From Sphingomonas leidyi (GTDB taxonomy: Bacteria > Pseudomonadota > Alphaproteobacteria > Sphingomonadales > Sphingomonadaceae), in the NCBI RefSeq assembly GCF_011761945.1, contig NZ_JAASQV010000002.1:434001-498000 (forward strand): 64,000 nucleotides of DNA, written 5' to 3'. Both the position numbers and the translations under genes were made by a program. The stretch's first letter is position 1, and each line of letters starts with the position of its first letter. Below the pieces are notes generated by a model that ran no database searches, was not told the origin of the DNA, and saw only the letters and a program-made list of their open reading frames with translations. Of this stretch, positions 23,560-31,202 are shown in pieces.

Positions 23560-25989
23560 ATGCGTGAGACATTGCCGATCCATTCCGTCCTGCCGGCCCT
23601 GCTCGGCGCCCTGCGCGCGGGCAGCAACGCCGTGCTGGTCGCCCCGCCGGGCGCGGGCAAGACGACGGCGGTGGCGCCGGCGCTGCTCGGCGAGGGCTGG
23701 TGCACCGGCGAGGTGCTGCTGCTCTCCCCGCGCAGGCTGGCCGCGCGCGCGGCGGGCGAGCGGATGGCGGCGCTGGCGGGCGAGAGCGTCGGCCACACCT
23801 TCGGCTATGCCACGCGGATGGACAGCAGGCGTTCGGCGGCAACGCGCGTGACCGTGGTGACGGAAGGCATCTTCGTCAATCGCATCCAGGCCGATCCCGA
23901 GCTGGCGGGCGTTTCCGCCATATTGTTCGACGAAGTGCATGAGCGCAGCCTCGACAGCGATTTCGGGCTGGCACTGGCGCTCGATGCGCAGGCGGCGCTG
24001 CGGCCGGACCTGCGGCTGGTCGCGATGTCGGCGACGCTCGACGGCGTGCGTTTCTCGAGCCTGATGGGCGATGCGCCCGTGGTGGAGAGCGAAGGCCGCA
24101 GCTGGCCGCTGGAGCTGCGCCACCTGGGCCGCGCCGCCGATGCACGGATCGAGGAATCGGTGTCGGCCGCGATCCGCACGGCGCTGCGCGAAACCGATGG
24201 CGGCGTACTCGCCTTCCTGCCCGGCGTCGCCGAGATCGAGCGAACGGCGGAGCGGATCGGCGACGTGCCCGGCGCCGTGGTCCACAAGCTGCACGGTTCG
24301 CTCGAGCCCGGCGCCCAGCGCGCCGCGATCGCGCCGGACCCCGAGGGCCGGCGCAAGATCGTGCTGGCCACCTCGATCGCCGAGACTTCGCTCACCCTCG
24401 ACGGCATCCGCGTGGTGGTCGATTCGGGCCTTGCCCGGCGGCCGCGCTATGATCGCGCCGCCGGCATGACCCGGCTGGTCACGGAGCGTGCCAGCCAGGC
24501 CGCCGTCACCCAGCGGGCCGGTCGCGCCGCGCGCCAGGGCCCGGGCACCGCCTATCGGCTGTGGGAGGAAGCGGCGACCGCGGGCCTGCCGCGCTTCGAT
24601 CCGCCCGAGATATTGGAAGCCGATCTCTCGGCGCTGGTGCTCGACTGCGCGCTCTGGGGCGTGCGCGATCCGCGCGACCTCAACTGGCTCGATCCGCCGC
24701 CCGAAGCCGCGGTGTCCGAAGCGCGCAGGCGGCTGGGGACGCTGGAAGCGCTCGACGAGGACGGTCGCCCGACGGCGCATGGCAAGGCGATCGCCGGGCT
24801 GCCGCTGCCGCCCCGGCTCGGCCATATGCTGGTTCGCGCCGCCGAGCGCGGCATGGCGCGCACCGCCGCCGAAATCGCGGTGCTGCTCGGCGAGCGCGGG
24901 CTGGGGGGCAATGATCCGGACCTCGACCTTCGCCTCCGCCGCTGGCGAAGCGAACGCGGCCCACGCGCGGAGAATGGCCGGCGGCTGGCGCAGCGCTGGG
25001 CGAGGCTGGTCGGCGATGACGGCGCCGGCGACCCCGCCGCCTGCGTCGCGCTCGCCTTCCCCGATCGCATCGCCAGGCGCCGGGACGCCGGCGGCGAGAC
25101 CTGGGCCTCGGCCGGCGGGCGCGGATTCAGGCTCGACCCGGCATCCTCGCTCGCCCGCGCCGAATGGCTGGCGGTCGCCGAGACGCAGGGCATGGCCGCG
25201 GGCGCCCGCATCCTTTCCGCCGCGCCGATCGATCCGGCCGAGGTGGAAGCGCTGTTCGCCGATCGCATCGAAACCCGGCGCAGCGTGCGCTTCGATCCCG
25301 CCACCGGCCGGATCGAGGCGCTTCGCGAACGCCGGCTCGGCGCGATCCGCCTGTCCAGCGGGCCCGACACGGCCGCCGATACCGCCGAGATCGAGAAGGC
25401 GCTGCTCGAAGGCGTGCGCGAGCACGGCCTTGCGCTGCTGCCCTGGTCCGATACCGCCCGGGCGCTGCGCACCCGCGCCGCCTATGCCGGGAACGATTCG
25501 CTCTCCGACGCGCGCCTGCTTGCCGATCTCGACACCTGGCTGCCCGGCCTGCTCGCCGGCAAGCGCCGGCTCGACACGGTCGAGGGGCTCACCACCGCGC
25601 TGAACAACCTGCTCGGCTGGGACGGCCAGAAGGCGCTCGACCGGCTTGCCCCGGCACGCTTCGAAACGCCCGAGGGTTCGACCTATGCGATCGACTATGC
25701 GGCCGAGGGCGGCCCGACGGTCGAGGTACGGGTCCAGGCGCTCTACGGCCTCGACAGCCATCCGACACTGGGCGACGGCACGCCGCTCGTGCTCAGCCTC
25801 ACGTCGCCCGCAGGCCGGCCGATCCAGACGACGCGCGACTTGCCCGGCTTCTGGAAGGGCAGCTGGGCGGCCGTGGCCAAGGAGATGCGCGGGCGCTACC
25901 CCCGGCATCCCTGGCCCGAGGATCCCGCCGCCGCCTCCGCCACGTTGCGCACGAAAAAGGCAGATGCAAGGGCCGCCGGCCCGCGCTAA
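23560..25989 (+). CDS. hrpB: ATP-dependent helicase HrpB
   Basis: An 809-residue DEAH/RHA-type helicase, of the normal length for HrpB. Motif I is APPGAGKTT, motif II FDEVHERS (DEVH), motif III MSATLDG, and motif VI QRAGRAARQGPG. A C-terminal HrpB domain carries SLTSPAGRPIQTTRDLPGFW. HrpB proteins act on RNA or ribonucleoprotein; no pathway is firmly assigned. I chose ATG at 23560, which gives the usual family N-terminus. It is followed 11 bases later by the complex I subunit gene. Confidence 0.93.
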   Translation: MRETLPIHSVLPALLGALRAGSNAVLVAPPGAGKTTAVAPALLGEGWCTGEVLLLSPRRLAARAAGERMAALAGESVGHTFGYATRMDSRRSAATRVTVVTEGIFVNRIQADPELAGVSAILFDEVHERSLDSDFGLALALDAQAALRPDLRLVAMSATLDGVRFSSLMGDAPVVESEGRSWPLELRHLGRAADARIEESVSAAIRTALRETDGGVLAFLPGVAEIERTAERIGDVPGAVVHKLHGSLEPGAQRAAIAPDPEGRRKIVLATSIAETSLTLDGIRVVVDSGLARRPRYDRAAGMTRLVTERASQAAVTQRAGRAARQGPGTAYRLWEEAATAGLPRFDPPEILEADLSALVLDCALWGVRDPRDLNWLDPPPEAAVSEARRRLGTLEALDEDGRPTAHGKAIAGLPLPPRLGHMLVRAAERGMARTAAEIAVLLGERGLGGNDPDLDLRLRRWRSERGPRAENGRRLAQRWARLVGDDGAGDPAACVALAFPDRIARRRDAGGETWASAGGRGFRLDPASSLARAEWLAVAETQGMAAGARILSAAPIDPAEVEALFADRIETRRSVRFDPATGRIEALRERRLGAIRLSSGPDTAADTAEIEKALLEGVREHGLALLPWSDTARALRTRAAYAGNDSLSDARLLADLDTWLPGLLAGKRRLDTVEGLTTALNNLLGWDGQKALDRLAPARFETPEGSTYAIDYAAEGGPTVEVRVQALYGLDSHPTLGDGTPLVLSLTSPAGRPIQTTRDLPGFWKGSWAAVAKEMRGRYPRHPWPEDPAAASATLRTKKADARAAGPR

Positions 25990-26000
25990 GGGGTGTGGCC

Positions 26001-26285
26001 ATGACCAAGATCGCCCGCATCTACCAGAAGCCCAAGAACGCCATGCAGTCGGGTCGTGCGCGCACGACGATCTGGATCCTCGAGTTCGAGCCGGTCCGCC
26101 AGCAACAGGCCGACCCCCTCACCGGCTGGGCCGGCGGCGACGCCACCGCCACGCAGCTGCGCATGAGCTTCCCGACGCTGGAAGCCGCCACCGCCTATGC
26201 CGAGCGCGAAGGCCTTGCCTTCCATGTGGTCGCCGCGCCCGAGCGCAAGCTGAAGCTCCAGGCCTATGCGGACAATTTCCGCTGA
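26001..26285 (+). CDS. NDUFS4-like complex I accessory subunit
   Basis: A 94-residue protein of the ETC complex I subunit conserved region family (homologue of the mitochondrial 18 kDa subunit NDUFS4). The signature is ARIYQKPKNAMQSGRARTT followed by WILEFEP, with the C-terminal AYAEREGLAFHVV. Alphaproteobacterial complex I contains this subunit as in mitochondria. The gene stands away from any nuo operon, just after hrpB, which is common for it. ATG with GGGGTG upstream. It has no signal peptide or membrane span. Confidence 0.9.
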   Translation: MTKIARIYQKPKNAMQSGRARTTIWILEFEPVRQQQADPLTGWAGGDATATQLRMSFPTLEAATAYAEREGLAFHVVAAPERKLKLQAYADNFR

Positions 26286-26330
26286 CGAAATAGCGGCGGC
26301 CCAGGTCGGCGCCGGGGCGACCGGCCTGGC

Positions 26331-26861
26331 CTAATCCCCCAGCAGCGCGCCCGACAGCAGCAGCAACAGCTTCACGTCGATCGCCAGCCCCTCGGCGCGC
26401 TTGGCGGCGACGAAGGCGGCGATCTCCGCGCGCGGCACCCGGTGGACGAGGATGTCCTCGTCCGCCAGCCCGCCGCCTTCGCCGACCCTGGTCAGCCCCG
26501 TGGCGCGTACCAGCGTGAAGCTTTCGCTGACCAGGCCCGGCGAGGAATGATATTCGCCCAGATCCTCTATCGCGGCGCAGTCATAGCCGGTTTCCTCGAT
26601 CAGCTCGCGGCGCGCGGCATCGAAGGGCGAATCGTCCTCGTGTCCGGCCTCGTCGCCGATCAGCCCGGCCGGCAGTTCGAGACAGCGCTTGCCGAGCGGC
26701 ACGCGATACTGGTCGACGAGCAGGACATGGCCGTCCGCGTCGATCGCCACGATCGCCGCGGCGCGGATGCCCCGCGCGCGCGCGACATATTCCCACTTCC
26801 CCCGTCGCTTGGCCGTGATCCACTTGCCCTGCCACGCGACTTCCTCGGGCGCATCGCTCAC
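26331..26861 (-). CDS. Nudix hydrolase, ADP-ribose pyrophosphatase type
   Basis: A 176-residue Nudix protein. The Nudix box is AARRELIEETGY with the preceding glycine region separated by an acidic insert (DEAGHEDDSP), longer than the strict GX5E spacing. LLVDQYRVPLGKRCLELPAG and SSPGLVSESF fit ADP-ribose pyrophosphatases. It probably hydrolyses ADP-ribose or a related nucleoside diphosphate. Its ATG overlaps the stop of the TPM-domain membrane protein upstream (ATGA). It is the last gene of the lemA operon. The insert in the box leaves substrate choice open. Confidence 0.88.
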   Translation of the reverse strand: MSDAPEEVAWQGKWITAKRRGKWEYVARARGIRAAAIVAIDADGHVLLVDQYRVPLGKRCLELPAGLIGDEAGHEDDSPFDAARRELIEETGYDCAAIEDLGEYHSSPGLVSESFTLVRATGLTRVGEGGGLADEDILVHRVPRAEIAAFVAAKRAEGLAIDVKLLLLLSGALLGD

Positions 26862-27529
26862 AGTTCGATCACCCGGTCGGGGAGTTCGTTCACATCGTCC
26901 GCGCTGCGCGGGAAATGCTCGGCCAGGACCAGGCCGATCTGGCGCACCGCCTCGGCCATGCCCTCGCCCGCGCGATCCGCCTTGAGACCGCCGACCAGCG
27001 CCGTCATCGCCGCGCCCCAGACATCGGCGGTCACCTTCGAATGGATTCCCTCATCGGCCAGGATCACGGCACGATGCTCGGCCAGGCTCAGATAGACGAG
27101 CACGCCGGTCGATCCGCGGGTGCGCTTCTCGGCCGCGGCGCGGAACAGCTCCAGTGCGCGGCGGTGGACGCGGCGGGTCTTGGTCGCGCCGGGGGTGAGG
27201 AACAGCCGCAGCGCATCGAACGCGAGCGCGACCCGCGCGACGAGGAACGTCGCCGCCATCAGCACCAGCGCGATGGTGAGATACCAGCGCGCGGGCACCA
27301 CCTGCGCCCAGCTGTCGACGAAGCGGGTGTGCAGCCACTCCGCCGGCCAGGGCTGCCAGGCGAGCAGCGCGAGGACGAGGAGCATCGCCAGCACTGCCCA
27401 GTGCAGCGCCACGTCATGATAGGCATCGGAACGCCCGGCGACGACCGTGACGATCTCGCCATTGGTGGTCAGCTCGGCCGTCGTGACGGCCGCGGTAACG
27501 GCCTCGCGGTCCTGATCGGTCAGTCGCAT
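26858..27529 (-). CDS. TPM-domain membrane protein
   Basis: A 223-residue protein with an N-terminal TPM domain start (MRLTDQDREAVTAAVTTAELTTNGEI), two adjacent membrane segments (about residues 44-62 and 82-105) and a C-terminal half with ALELFRAAAEKRTRGSTGVLVYLS, AEHRAVILADEGIHSKV and VGGLKADRAGEGMAEAV. This is the split TPM arrangement typical of the third member of LemA/TPM operons. Function is unknown. Its start is one base after the preceding stop, and its end overlaps the Nudix gene. Confidence 0.85.
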   Translation of the reverse strand: MRLTDQDREAVTAAVTTAELTTNGEIVTVVAGRSDAYHDVALHWAVLAMLLVLALLAWQPWPAEWLHTRFVDSWAQVVPARWYLTIALVLMAATFLVARVALAFDALRLFLTPGATKTRRVHRRALELFRAAAEKRTRGSTGVLVYLSLAEHRAVILADEGIHSKVTADVWGAAMTALVGGLKADRAGEGMAEAVRQIGLVLAEHFPRSADDVNELPDRVIEL

Positions 27530-27530
27530 C

Positions 27531-28391
27531 TCACCAGCTCCCCGAGGCGCCGCCGCCCCCGAACGATCCGCCGCCGCCCGAGAAGCCGCCGCCCCCGCCG
27601 CCGCCTCCCCAGCCGTCGCCGCCTCCACCGCCCCAGCCGCTGCCGCCGCCGCGGCTCGCTTCGCGGCCGATCTCGCTGGCGATCGACCAGAGGATGATCG
27701 GCAGTGCGCCGCCGTCGCCGCGATAGGGCCGGTCCCAGGGCCCGCGCCGCCGGCGCCGGCCGAAGATGCCGAGCATGGGCAGGATCACGAAGACCAGGAT
27801 GATGCCCCAGAACACCAGGCCGACGGGAAAGCCGCCGCCGCCATGGCTCTTCTGGCGCGTCTGGGTGACCTGGGCCTGTTGCTGCTGCGCGCGCTGCTCG
27901 GCGGCTTCGAGCGGCAGCTTCATCTGCGCGCCGATCGCCTGTGCTCCCGCCACGATGCCGCCGGCCATGTCGCCGGCCTTGAACCTGGGGATGATCGTCT
28001 CGTTGATGATCTGGCTGGACAGGCCGTCGGTCATGATCGGCTCGAGCCCATAGCCGACTTCGATCCGCACCTTGCGCTCGTTCGGCGCGACGAGGAGGAC
28101 GATGCCGTTGCTCACGCCCTTCTGCCCGATCCCCCAGGCGCGGCCGAGCTGATAGCCGTAGCTCTCGATGTCATAGCCCTGGAGATCGGGGATGGTCGCG
28201 ACGACGAACTGGCGCGACGAGGCCTTCTCCACATCGTCCGAAAGCTGGGTGAGCTGGGCGACCTGCTCGGGCGAGAGCAGGTGCGCGTCGTCGACCACGC
28301 GGCCGGTCAGCTTGGGGAAATTGGGCTGCGCCTGGGCCGAGAGCGGCACCAGGACCAGCAGGAAGGCGAGCAGGCTACGCAACAATGTCAT
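27531..28391 (-). CDS. TPM-domain exported protein with Gly-rich tail
   Basis: A 286-residue protein with a signal peptide (MTLLRSLLAFLLVLVPLSAQA), a TPM domain (LTGRVVDDAHLLSPEQVAQL to AQAIGAQM, about residues 28-165), then a membrane anchor (GLVFWGIILVFVILPMLGIF) and a long glycine-rich tail ending in repeated GGGG and Trp/Phe. This matches the YgcG type. TPM domains have been linked to photosystem II repair in plants, while their bacterial role is unclear. ATG overlaps the stop of the previous TPM gene (ATGA). Confidence 0.9.
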   Translation of the reverse strand: MTLLRSLLAFLLVLVPLSAQAQPNFPKLTGRVVDDAHLLSPEQVAQLTQLSDDVEKASSRQFVVATIPDLQGYDIESYGYQLGRAWGIGQKGVSNGIVLLVAPNERKVRIEVGYGLEPIMTDGLSSQIINETIIPRFKAGDMAGGIVAGAQAIGAQMKLPLEAAEQRAQQQQAQVTQTRQKSHGGGGFPVGLVFWGIILVFVILPMLGIFGRRRRRGPWDRPYRGDGGALPIILWSIASEIGREASRGGGSGWGGGGGDGWGGGGGGGGFSGGGGSFGGGGASGSW

Positions 28392-28966
28392 CGGGTGATC
28401 TCGCGAATGATGGCCTCGCTGCCGGCGGCGATGCCTTCGGGGTATTTGCCTTCCTTGAAGCGCGGCAGGATCTCGTTGCGGATGATCTCGCCCGCTTCCT
28501 CGTCGCGCAGCGCCTTTTCGAGACCATAGCCCACTTCGATCCGGACCTTGCGCTCGTTGGGTGCCACGATCAGCAGCACCCCGTCGTTGAAGCATTTGCG
28601 GCCGATGCCCCAGCTACGCCCGAGATTCAGGCCGTAATCGGCGATGTCATGGCCGCCCAGGCTCTTCACCGTCACCACCACGAACTGGTGCTTCGACTGT
28701 TTCTCGACGTCGACCAGCCGGTTCGAGAGCCTGCGCCGCTCGCTGACGGACAACAGGCCCGCCGCATCGACCACCCGGCCGCTGAGCACCGGGAAATCAT
28801 ATCCCTTCGGCGCCGTGTGCGACTGGGGCGGCCCGGGCTTGCAGGCCTCTTCCGCGCGCGCCGCCGCCGCCGGAGCACCGGGTCCGGCGGCATTGGACTG
28901 CGCATCGAGCGCCGCGGGCTTGCAGGCCGCGAGCGCTCCGCAGAGGAGGAGCGCCCGCAGGATCAG
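28388..28966 (-). CDS. TPM-domain lipoprotein, probable CTG start
   Basis: A TPM domain (LSGRVVDAAGLLSVSERRRL to SEAIIREITR) closely related to the next gene. The first ordinary start in frame is a GTG at 28789, which gives 133 residues with no signal. However, the frame continues upstream through a textbook lipoprotein signal, [15 protein letters not shown], followed by a Pro/Ala linker with no in-frame ATG, GTG or TTG. The first codon of that signal is CTG, overlapping the lemA stop as CTGA. I therefore place the start there (192 residues, Cys15 lipidated). GTG at 28789 is the alternative. Confidence 0.75.
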   Translation of the reverse strand: MILRALLLCGALAACKPAALDAQSNAAGPGAPAAAARAEEACKPGPPQSHTAPKGYDFPVLSGRVVDAAGLLSVSERRRLSNRLVDVEKQSKHQFVVVTVKSLGGHDIADYGLNLGRSWGIGRKCFNDGVLLIVAPNERKVRIEVGYGLEKALRDEEAGEIIRNEILPRFKEGKYPEGIAAGSEAIIREITR

Positions 28967-29553
28967 TTGCTGTTCCCGAAGCTGACCTCGGGCATCTTCT
29001 CCGCACCTGCCTGCGCCTGGAACGGGACGATCGGCTTGGCACCGTAGAAGATCTTGGCGCCGATCGCGTCGGGGAAGGTGCGGATGCGGGTGTTATAGGC
29101 CTGCACCGCCGCGTTATAGTCGCGCACCGAGACGGTGATGCGATTGTTGCTGCCCTCGATCTGATCCATCAGCGTCTTGAACGTCTGCTGGCTCTGGAGC
29201 TGCGGATAGGCCTCGACGCTGGCGATCAGGCGGCCAAGCGAGCCGCTCAGCTGCTGCTGCGCCGCCTGGAAGGCCTGGACCTTGGCCGGATCGGTGAGAT
29301 CGTTCGCCGAGACCTGTACCGAAGTGGCCTTGGCGCGCGCCTCGACCACGTCGGTCAGGATCTTGCCCTCGGACGCGGCGGCACCCTTCACCGTGTTGAC
29401 CAGTGCGGGAATGGTATCGGCGCGGCGCTGATAGGCGGCCTGCACATCGGCCCATTTCGCCTTCGCATTCTCTTCCGCGGTGGGCACGCTGTTGAGCCCG
29501 CAGGCCGAGAGCAGGGCGGCGCCGGCAAGGGCGAGAACGGCACGAAACTTCAT
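28963..29553 (-). CDS. lemA: LemA family lipoprotein
   Basis: A 196-residue LemA protein. The lipobox is LLSAC (Cys18) and replaces the transmembrane helix of typical LemA proteins. The family core is present: [45 protein letters not shown] and [20 protein letters not shown]. LemA proteins are long helical hairpins of unknown biochemical role that recur next to TPM-domain genes, as here. ATG is taken at the start of the signal peptide. It is the first gene of the operon and is divergent from mscL. Confidence 0.92.
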   Translation of the reverse strand: MKFRAVLALAGAALLSACGLNSVPTAEENAKAKWADVQAAYQRRADTIPALVNTVKGAAASEGKILTDVVEARAKATSVQVSANDLTDPAKVQAFQAAQQQLSGSLGRLIASVEAYPQLQSQQTFKTLMDQIEGSNNRITVSVRDYNAAVQAYNTRIRTFPDAIGAKIFYGAKPIVPFQAQAGAEKMPEVSFGNSN

Positions 29554-29711
29554 CACGTCATGATCCTCCGGATCTGGTTCGGAGTGTCTTATACCGTGGC
29601 CACACCGGGGTTCGAAAGCGAAATCGGACAGTCGGCATTTGCGAACGGTCCGCATCCGTGCATCATGCCATGGATGCCGCACCTCGGCGGCAGGAGACGG
29701 GAGCCGAAGGG

Positions 29712-30143
29712 ATGTTCAAGGAATTCAAGGCGTTCGTTTCGCGCGGCAACGTGATCGACCTTGCGGTGGCGGTCATCATCGGCGCCGCCTTCAGCAAGAT
29801 CGTCAGCTCGCTCACCGACGATCTGCTGATGCCGCTGATCGGCAAGATCTTTGGCGGGCTCGATTTCTCCAGCTATTTCATCGCGCTGGGCCCGATCCCC
29901 GCCAACCTGGCCGGATCGACCGACTATGCCGCGCTGAAGAAGGCCGGCGTGCCGCTGTTCGGCTATGGCGCGTTCGTCACCGCCGCGGTCAATTTCCTGA
30001 TCGTCGCCTTCATCATCTTCCTGCTGGTGCGCGCGGTGAACCGCATGCTTCCCAAGCCGGAGGAAGCCGCGGCCGCCGAACCGGCCGACGTGACGCTGCT
30101 GCGCGAGATTCGCGACGAGCTGAAGAAGAAGAACGCGGCCTAG
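29712..30143 (+). CDS. mscL: Large-conductance mechanosensitive channel
   Basis: A 143-residue MscL. The N-terminal amphipathic helix is [18 protein letters not shown], followed by the first pore helix with [20 protein letters not shown] and the second hydrophobic helix [22 protein letters not shown] cytoplasmic helix [12 protein letters not shown] ends the protein. It opens under membrane tension to release solutes on osmotic down-shock. AAGGGATG gives a start two bases after a purine-rich ribosome site. No operon partner downstream; the next gene is convergent. Confidence 0.96.
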   Translation: MFKEFKAFVSRGNVIDLAVAVIIGAAFSKIVSSLTDDLLMPLIGKIFGGLDFSSYFIALGPIPANLAGSTDYAALKKAGVPLFGYGAFVTAAVNFLIVAFIIFLLVRAVNRMLPKPEEAAAAEPADVTLLREIRDELKKKNAA

Positions 30144-30191
30144 AGTCGCTTTCAGCTTCGCTGGGTCAGTGCCGCCCTGCCCAAGACGACT

Positions 30192-30623
30192 TTAGGCGGC
30201 GGCAAGGTCTTCCGCGACGGCATCGGCCAGGCTGGTGCCGTCGAGGATACGCGCAGTCTCGTCGCGCACGCGCGCCATGGCGTGGCGGATCGCGCAGCTC
30301 GCCTCGTCCTTGCAGTCGTTGCACGGGCGATAGGCGGTGCGGCTGACGCAGGGCACCAGCGCCAGCGGCCCCTCGATCACCCGGATGATCTCGCCCAGCG
30401 AGATGAGGTGCGTCGGCCGCGCCAGGCGATAGCCGCCGGCCTTGCCGCGCGTGGAGCTGAGGAAGCCCGCCTCGCGCAGATCGGCGAGGATCAGCTCGAG
30501 GAACTTGCGCGGCACGTTCGCTTCGGCGGCGATGCGGTTCATCGGCGTGGGCGCGCCGGCAGCGGGCCGTCCGGCAAGGAAAAGCATCGCGCGCAGCGCA
30601 TAGCGGGAACGCTGGGTCAACAT
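30192..30623 (-). CDS. Rrf2-family transcriptional regulator
   Basis: A 143-residue Rrf2 regulator. The winged helix covers residues 1-75, with MLTQRSRYALRAMLFLA and FLSSTRGKAGGYRLARP. A cysteine cluster lies around residues 90-110 (PCVSRT, PCNDCKDEASC), the place where IscR, RirA and NsrR bind an Fe-S cluster. The spacing differs from strict IscR (three cysteines), so the target regulon and cluster type cannot be read from sequence. It is divergent from ssrA; its start codon is ATG near 30623. Confidence 0.88.
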   Translation of the reverse strand: MLTQRSRYALRAMLFLAGRPAAGAPTPMNRIAAEANVPRKFLELILADLREAGFLSSTRGKAGGYRLARPTHLISLGEIIRVIEGPLALVPCVSRTAYRPCNDCKDEASCAIRHAMARVRDETARILDGTSLADAVAEDLAAA

Positions 30624-30685
30624 GATGCAGCCTCCATGCCAATTGTTTGCGGCACTGTGAAGGCCTTAGGGAATGCAGCCTGACC

Positions 30686-30713
30686 TTTTCATTAATCGCC
30701 GAGCCCCTATATA
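30686..30713 (+). promoter_or_regulatory. Putative ssrA promoter
   Basis: TTTTCA (30686-30691), 16 bases, then TATATA (30708-30713) makes a plausible sigma-70 promoter about 7 bases before the predicted start of the tmRNA precursor. The -10 lies within the perfect 18-bp palindrome AGCCCCTATATAGGGGCT (30702-30719). The -35 match is poor, as is normal for stable RNA genes in this group, so confidence is moderate. Confidence 0.45.
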
Positions 30714-30973
30714 GGGGCTGCCGGCTTCGGCCGGCTATGGGGATAAACGACGGCGTGCAATAGGCGCAGCGGACCCGGGGGCGGTACCCGGCGGCTCCAC
30801 CACCAGCTACCTGCCAAGGCAGTTGATGACGGGGCCGAACTAGGATCGACGTGTGTTGAAAAGCGCTGACTATCTCTCGGCATGGGCCACCGCGACGGTC
30901 CGTTACACAAGTGCCAACGATAACGAAGCACTCGCTATTGCGGCGTAACCCCACGGCCTAACGGCCCAAGGTT
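30714..30973 (+). ncRNA. ssrA: Two-piece (permuted) tmRNA
   Basis: A permuted tmRNA gene. The acceptor piece comes first, ends in CGGCTCC-A-CCA (30792-30802) and holds a UUCG-capped hairpin GCCGGC-TTCG-GCCGGC near its start. After about 28 bases of spacer, the coding piece begins GGGGCCG (30831), which pairs with CGGCTCC (one G-U) as the acceptor stem. AGGATCGAC follows as in other tmRNAs. The tag frame (30913-30948) reads ANDNEALAIAA then TAA. CGCTG in the coding piece can pair with CAGCG in the acceptor piece (helix P2). Mature ends are approximate. It rescues stalled ribosomes with SmpB. Confidence 0.93.
30913..30948 (+). other. tmRNA tag peptide reading frame
   Basis: Codons GCC AAC GAT AAC GAA GCA CTC GCT ATT GCG GCG TAA encode the resume alanine and the degradation tag ANDNEALAIAA. 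The Ala-Asn-Asp start and the -AA end are those of bacterial ssrA tags recognised by ClpXP. Listed separately because it is embedded in the RNA gene and has no start codon. Confidence 0.92.
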
Positions 30974-30999
30974 ACTCTAAAATGCGCGGTTGGACCGCA

Positions 31000-31059
31000 C
31001 CGGGCAACAGAAGCGGAATCCAGCGGCCACCAGGGGGGCCGGGCAACAGAACCCCCTGG
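31000..31059 (+). repeat. 13-bp direct repeat and hairpin downstream of ssrA
   Basis: CCGGGCAACAGAA occurs twice, exactly, at 31000-31012 and 31039-31051. The second copy lies in the loop of a hairpin, CCAGGGGG/CCCCCTGG (31030-31037 with 31052-31059, 8 bp perfect). No T-run follows, so it is not an ordinary terminator. It stands between ssrA and the RelA/SpoT-like gene and might be a processing or recombination scar. Nothing else was recognised in 30974-31202. Confidence 0.55.
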
Positions 31060-31202
31060 ACCTTGCAAGAGGCCCGGAGCACCGCGCAGCGGAAGCTTCC
31101 ATTGCATTGCCGCGGCAAGATATCGGCGCATTGCAAGAAATGCAGCCCCCGCCGCTTACAAATTCGCCGGGCAGCATTATCGTTATCCCAAGCGACGGGG
31201 GG

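Noticed and set aside
23284..25908. Very long minus-strand frame opposite hrpB
   Set aside because: It has no recognisable domains and overlaps hrpB almost entirely. The only real minus-strand gene here is the 71-residue acidic protein, which uses the last part of this frame.
30166..30954. Minus-strand frames across the ssrA region
   Set aside because: They cover the Rrf2 gene in the wrong frame and the tmRNA gene, whose structure and tag frame explain the sequence.
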